Shown: piece by piece, positions 63,797 through 64,000 of the stretch
Layout: the number at the start of each line of letters is the position of its first letter
Position numbering within the stretch: position 1 is the first letter of the stretch
DNA from: Lewinellaceae bacterium
GTDB taxonomy: Bacteria > Bacteroidota > Bacteroidia > Chitinophagales > Saprospiraceae
Reading direction: 5' to 3'
NCBI GenBank assembly: GCA_020636325.1
Contig: JACJYC010000012.1
Location: 164,120-228,119 of the forward strand
DNA: 64,000 nt
The notes under the pieces: model-generated
What the model was told of the DNA's origin: nothing
Databases searched by the model: none
The model's input: only the letters and a program-made list of their open reading frames with translations
Program-made: the position numbers and the translations under genes

Positions 63797-63832
63797 AGAG
63801 TTATGAGTTTGGGCTTGTAACTCTTTTTTTTT
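63797..63832 (+). terminator. rho-independent terminator of the tRNA unit
   Basis: AGAGTTA (63797-63803) pairs with TAACTCT (63818-63824), followed by a run of eight T. Confidence 0.8.
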
Positions 63833-64000
63833 GGTGTGCAAAGGGTGTGCGAGGGATTGCATTAAATATGCTTAATCTATTTCATAGATTGCGGTGCACT
63901 ACTTGAAAGCCACTACTAAAAGTTAATTCGCCAAAAACCCAAGGGAAGCCACATTAATATCCCAATTTCAAGTATAAGGAGATAGGTTTTTGCATCAACT

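Noticed and set aside
63785..64000. Integration site (att) of a mobile element at the tRNA-Pro 3' end
   Set aside because: No integrase gene or repeated tRNA 3' end is visible before the window ends.

Overview
The window reads as chromosomal DNA of a fairly GC-rich Bacteroidota, most likely a Saprospiria-type lineage (the lineage is inference). The evidence is: secreted proteins with type IX secretion (T9SS) C-terminal sorting domains (subtilase at 16.9 kb, M43 protease at 31.8 kb, CHRD protein at 53.1 kb); promoter boxes of the Bacteroidota form TAnnTTTG (15965, 42248, 43813, 47213, 63343); starts with little Shine-Dalgarno sequence; many signal peptides ending in A-Q; and a clustered carbohydrate-degrading locus.

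Layout. 1-11.5 kb (minus strand) is a run of carbohydrate-active genes: GH106 alpha-L-rhamnosidase (runs off the left edge), an uncharacterised six-hairpin glycosidase-like protein, a polysaccharide deacetylase-GH39 fusion, a sialate O-acetylesterase-like SGNH esterase and a GH31 enzyme. Across a divergent promoter region at 11.5-11.9 kb a GH2 enzyme and a GH105 unsaturated rhamnogalacturonyl hydrolase run the other way. Together they suggest stripping and debranching of a rhamnose- and uronate-containing plant or algal polysaccharide. No SusC/SusD pair or sulfatase lies in the window. 16-18.5 kb holds a two-gene unit, an effector-associated-domain-like TPR protein plus a T9SS subtilase. 18.5-25.4 kb holds the 2-oxoglutarate dehydrogenase E2, an ECF sigma/anti-sigma/surface-protein operon, and aldose epimerase with an SSS-family sodium/sugar symporter. 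25.8-29.3 kb is a three-gene cassette of two coiled-coil proteins (one membrane-bound) and a periplasmic solute-binding domain fused to an OmpA peptidoglycan-binding domain. 29.4-31.7 kb has no credible gene and is a tandem array of about 390-bp units, each with a hairpin of 12-bp arms.

31.8-45.7 kb carries a T9SS M43 metalloprotease, a class V aminotransferase, a second ECF sigma operon whose membrane partner ends in a beta-barrel-like domain, an LVIVD lipoprotein, an orphan peptide-type ABC permease, a serine hydrolase, a transketolase C-half and a fatty-acid hydroxylase. 45.9-61.2 kb carries cystathionine gamma-synthase, a GH73-like protein lacking its catalytic Glu, acyl-CoA carboxylase beta, a GT-C/TPR membrane protein, a methyltransferase, a six-CHRD surface protein, and TolC/MacB-permease/MacA export components without an ATPase. 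The right end has dnaA and a tRNA unit: a disrupted tRNA-Ser copy, tRNA-Ser(GCT), tRNA-Pro(TGG) and a terminator.

The intergenic space is unusually rich in structured repeats: decamer-phased A/T tracts arranged as inverted blocks, a 48-bp hairpin element that sits just after stop codons in the sense orientation, a roughly 120-bp dispersed repeat with a hairpin, and several 7-9 bp microsatellites. These repeats, the 390-bp array, the solute-binding/OmpA cassette and the broken tRNA-Ser are the main unexplained features.
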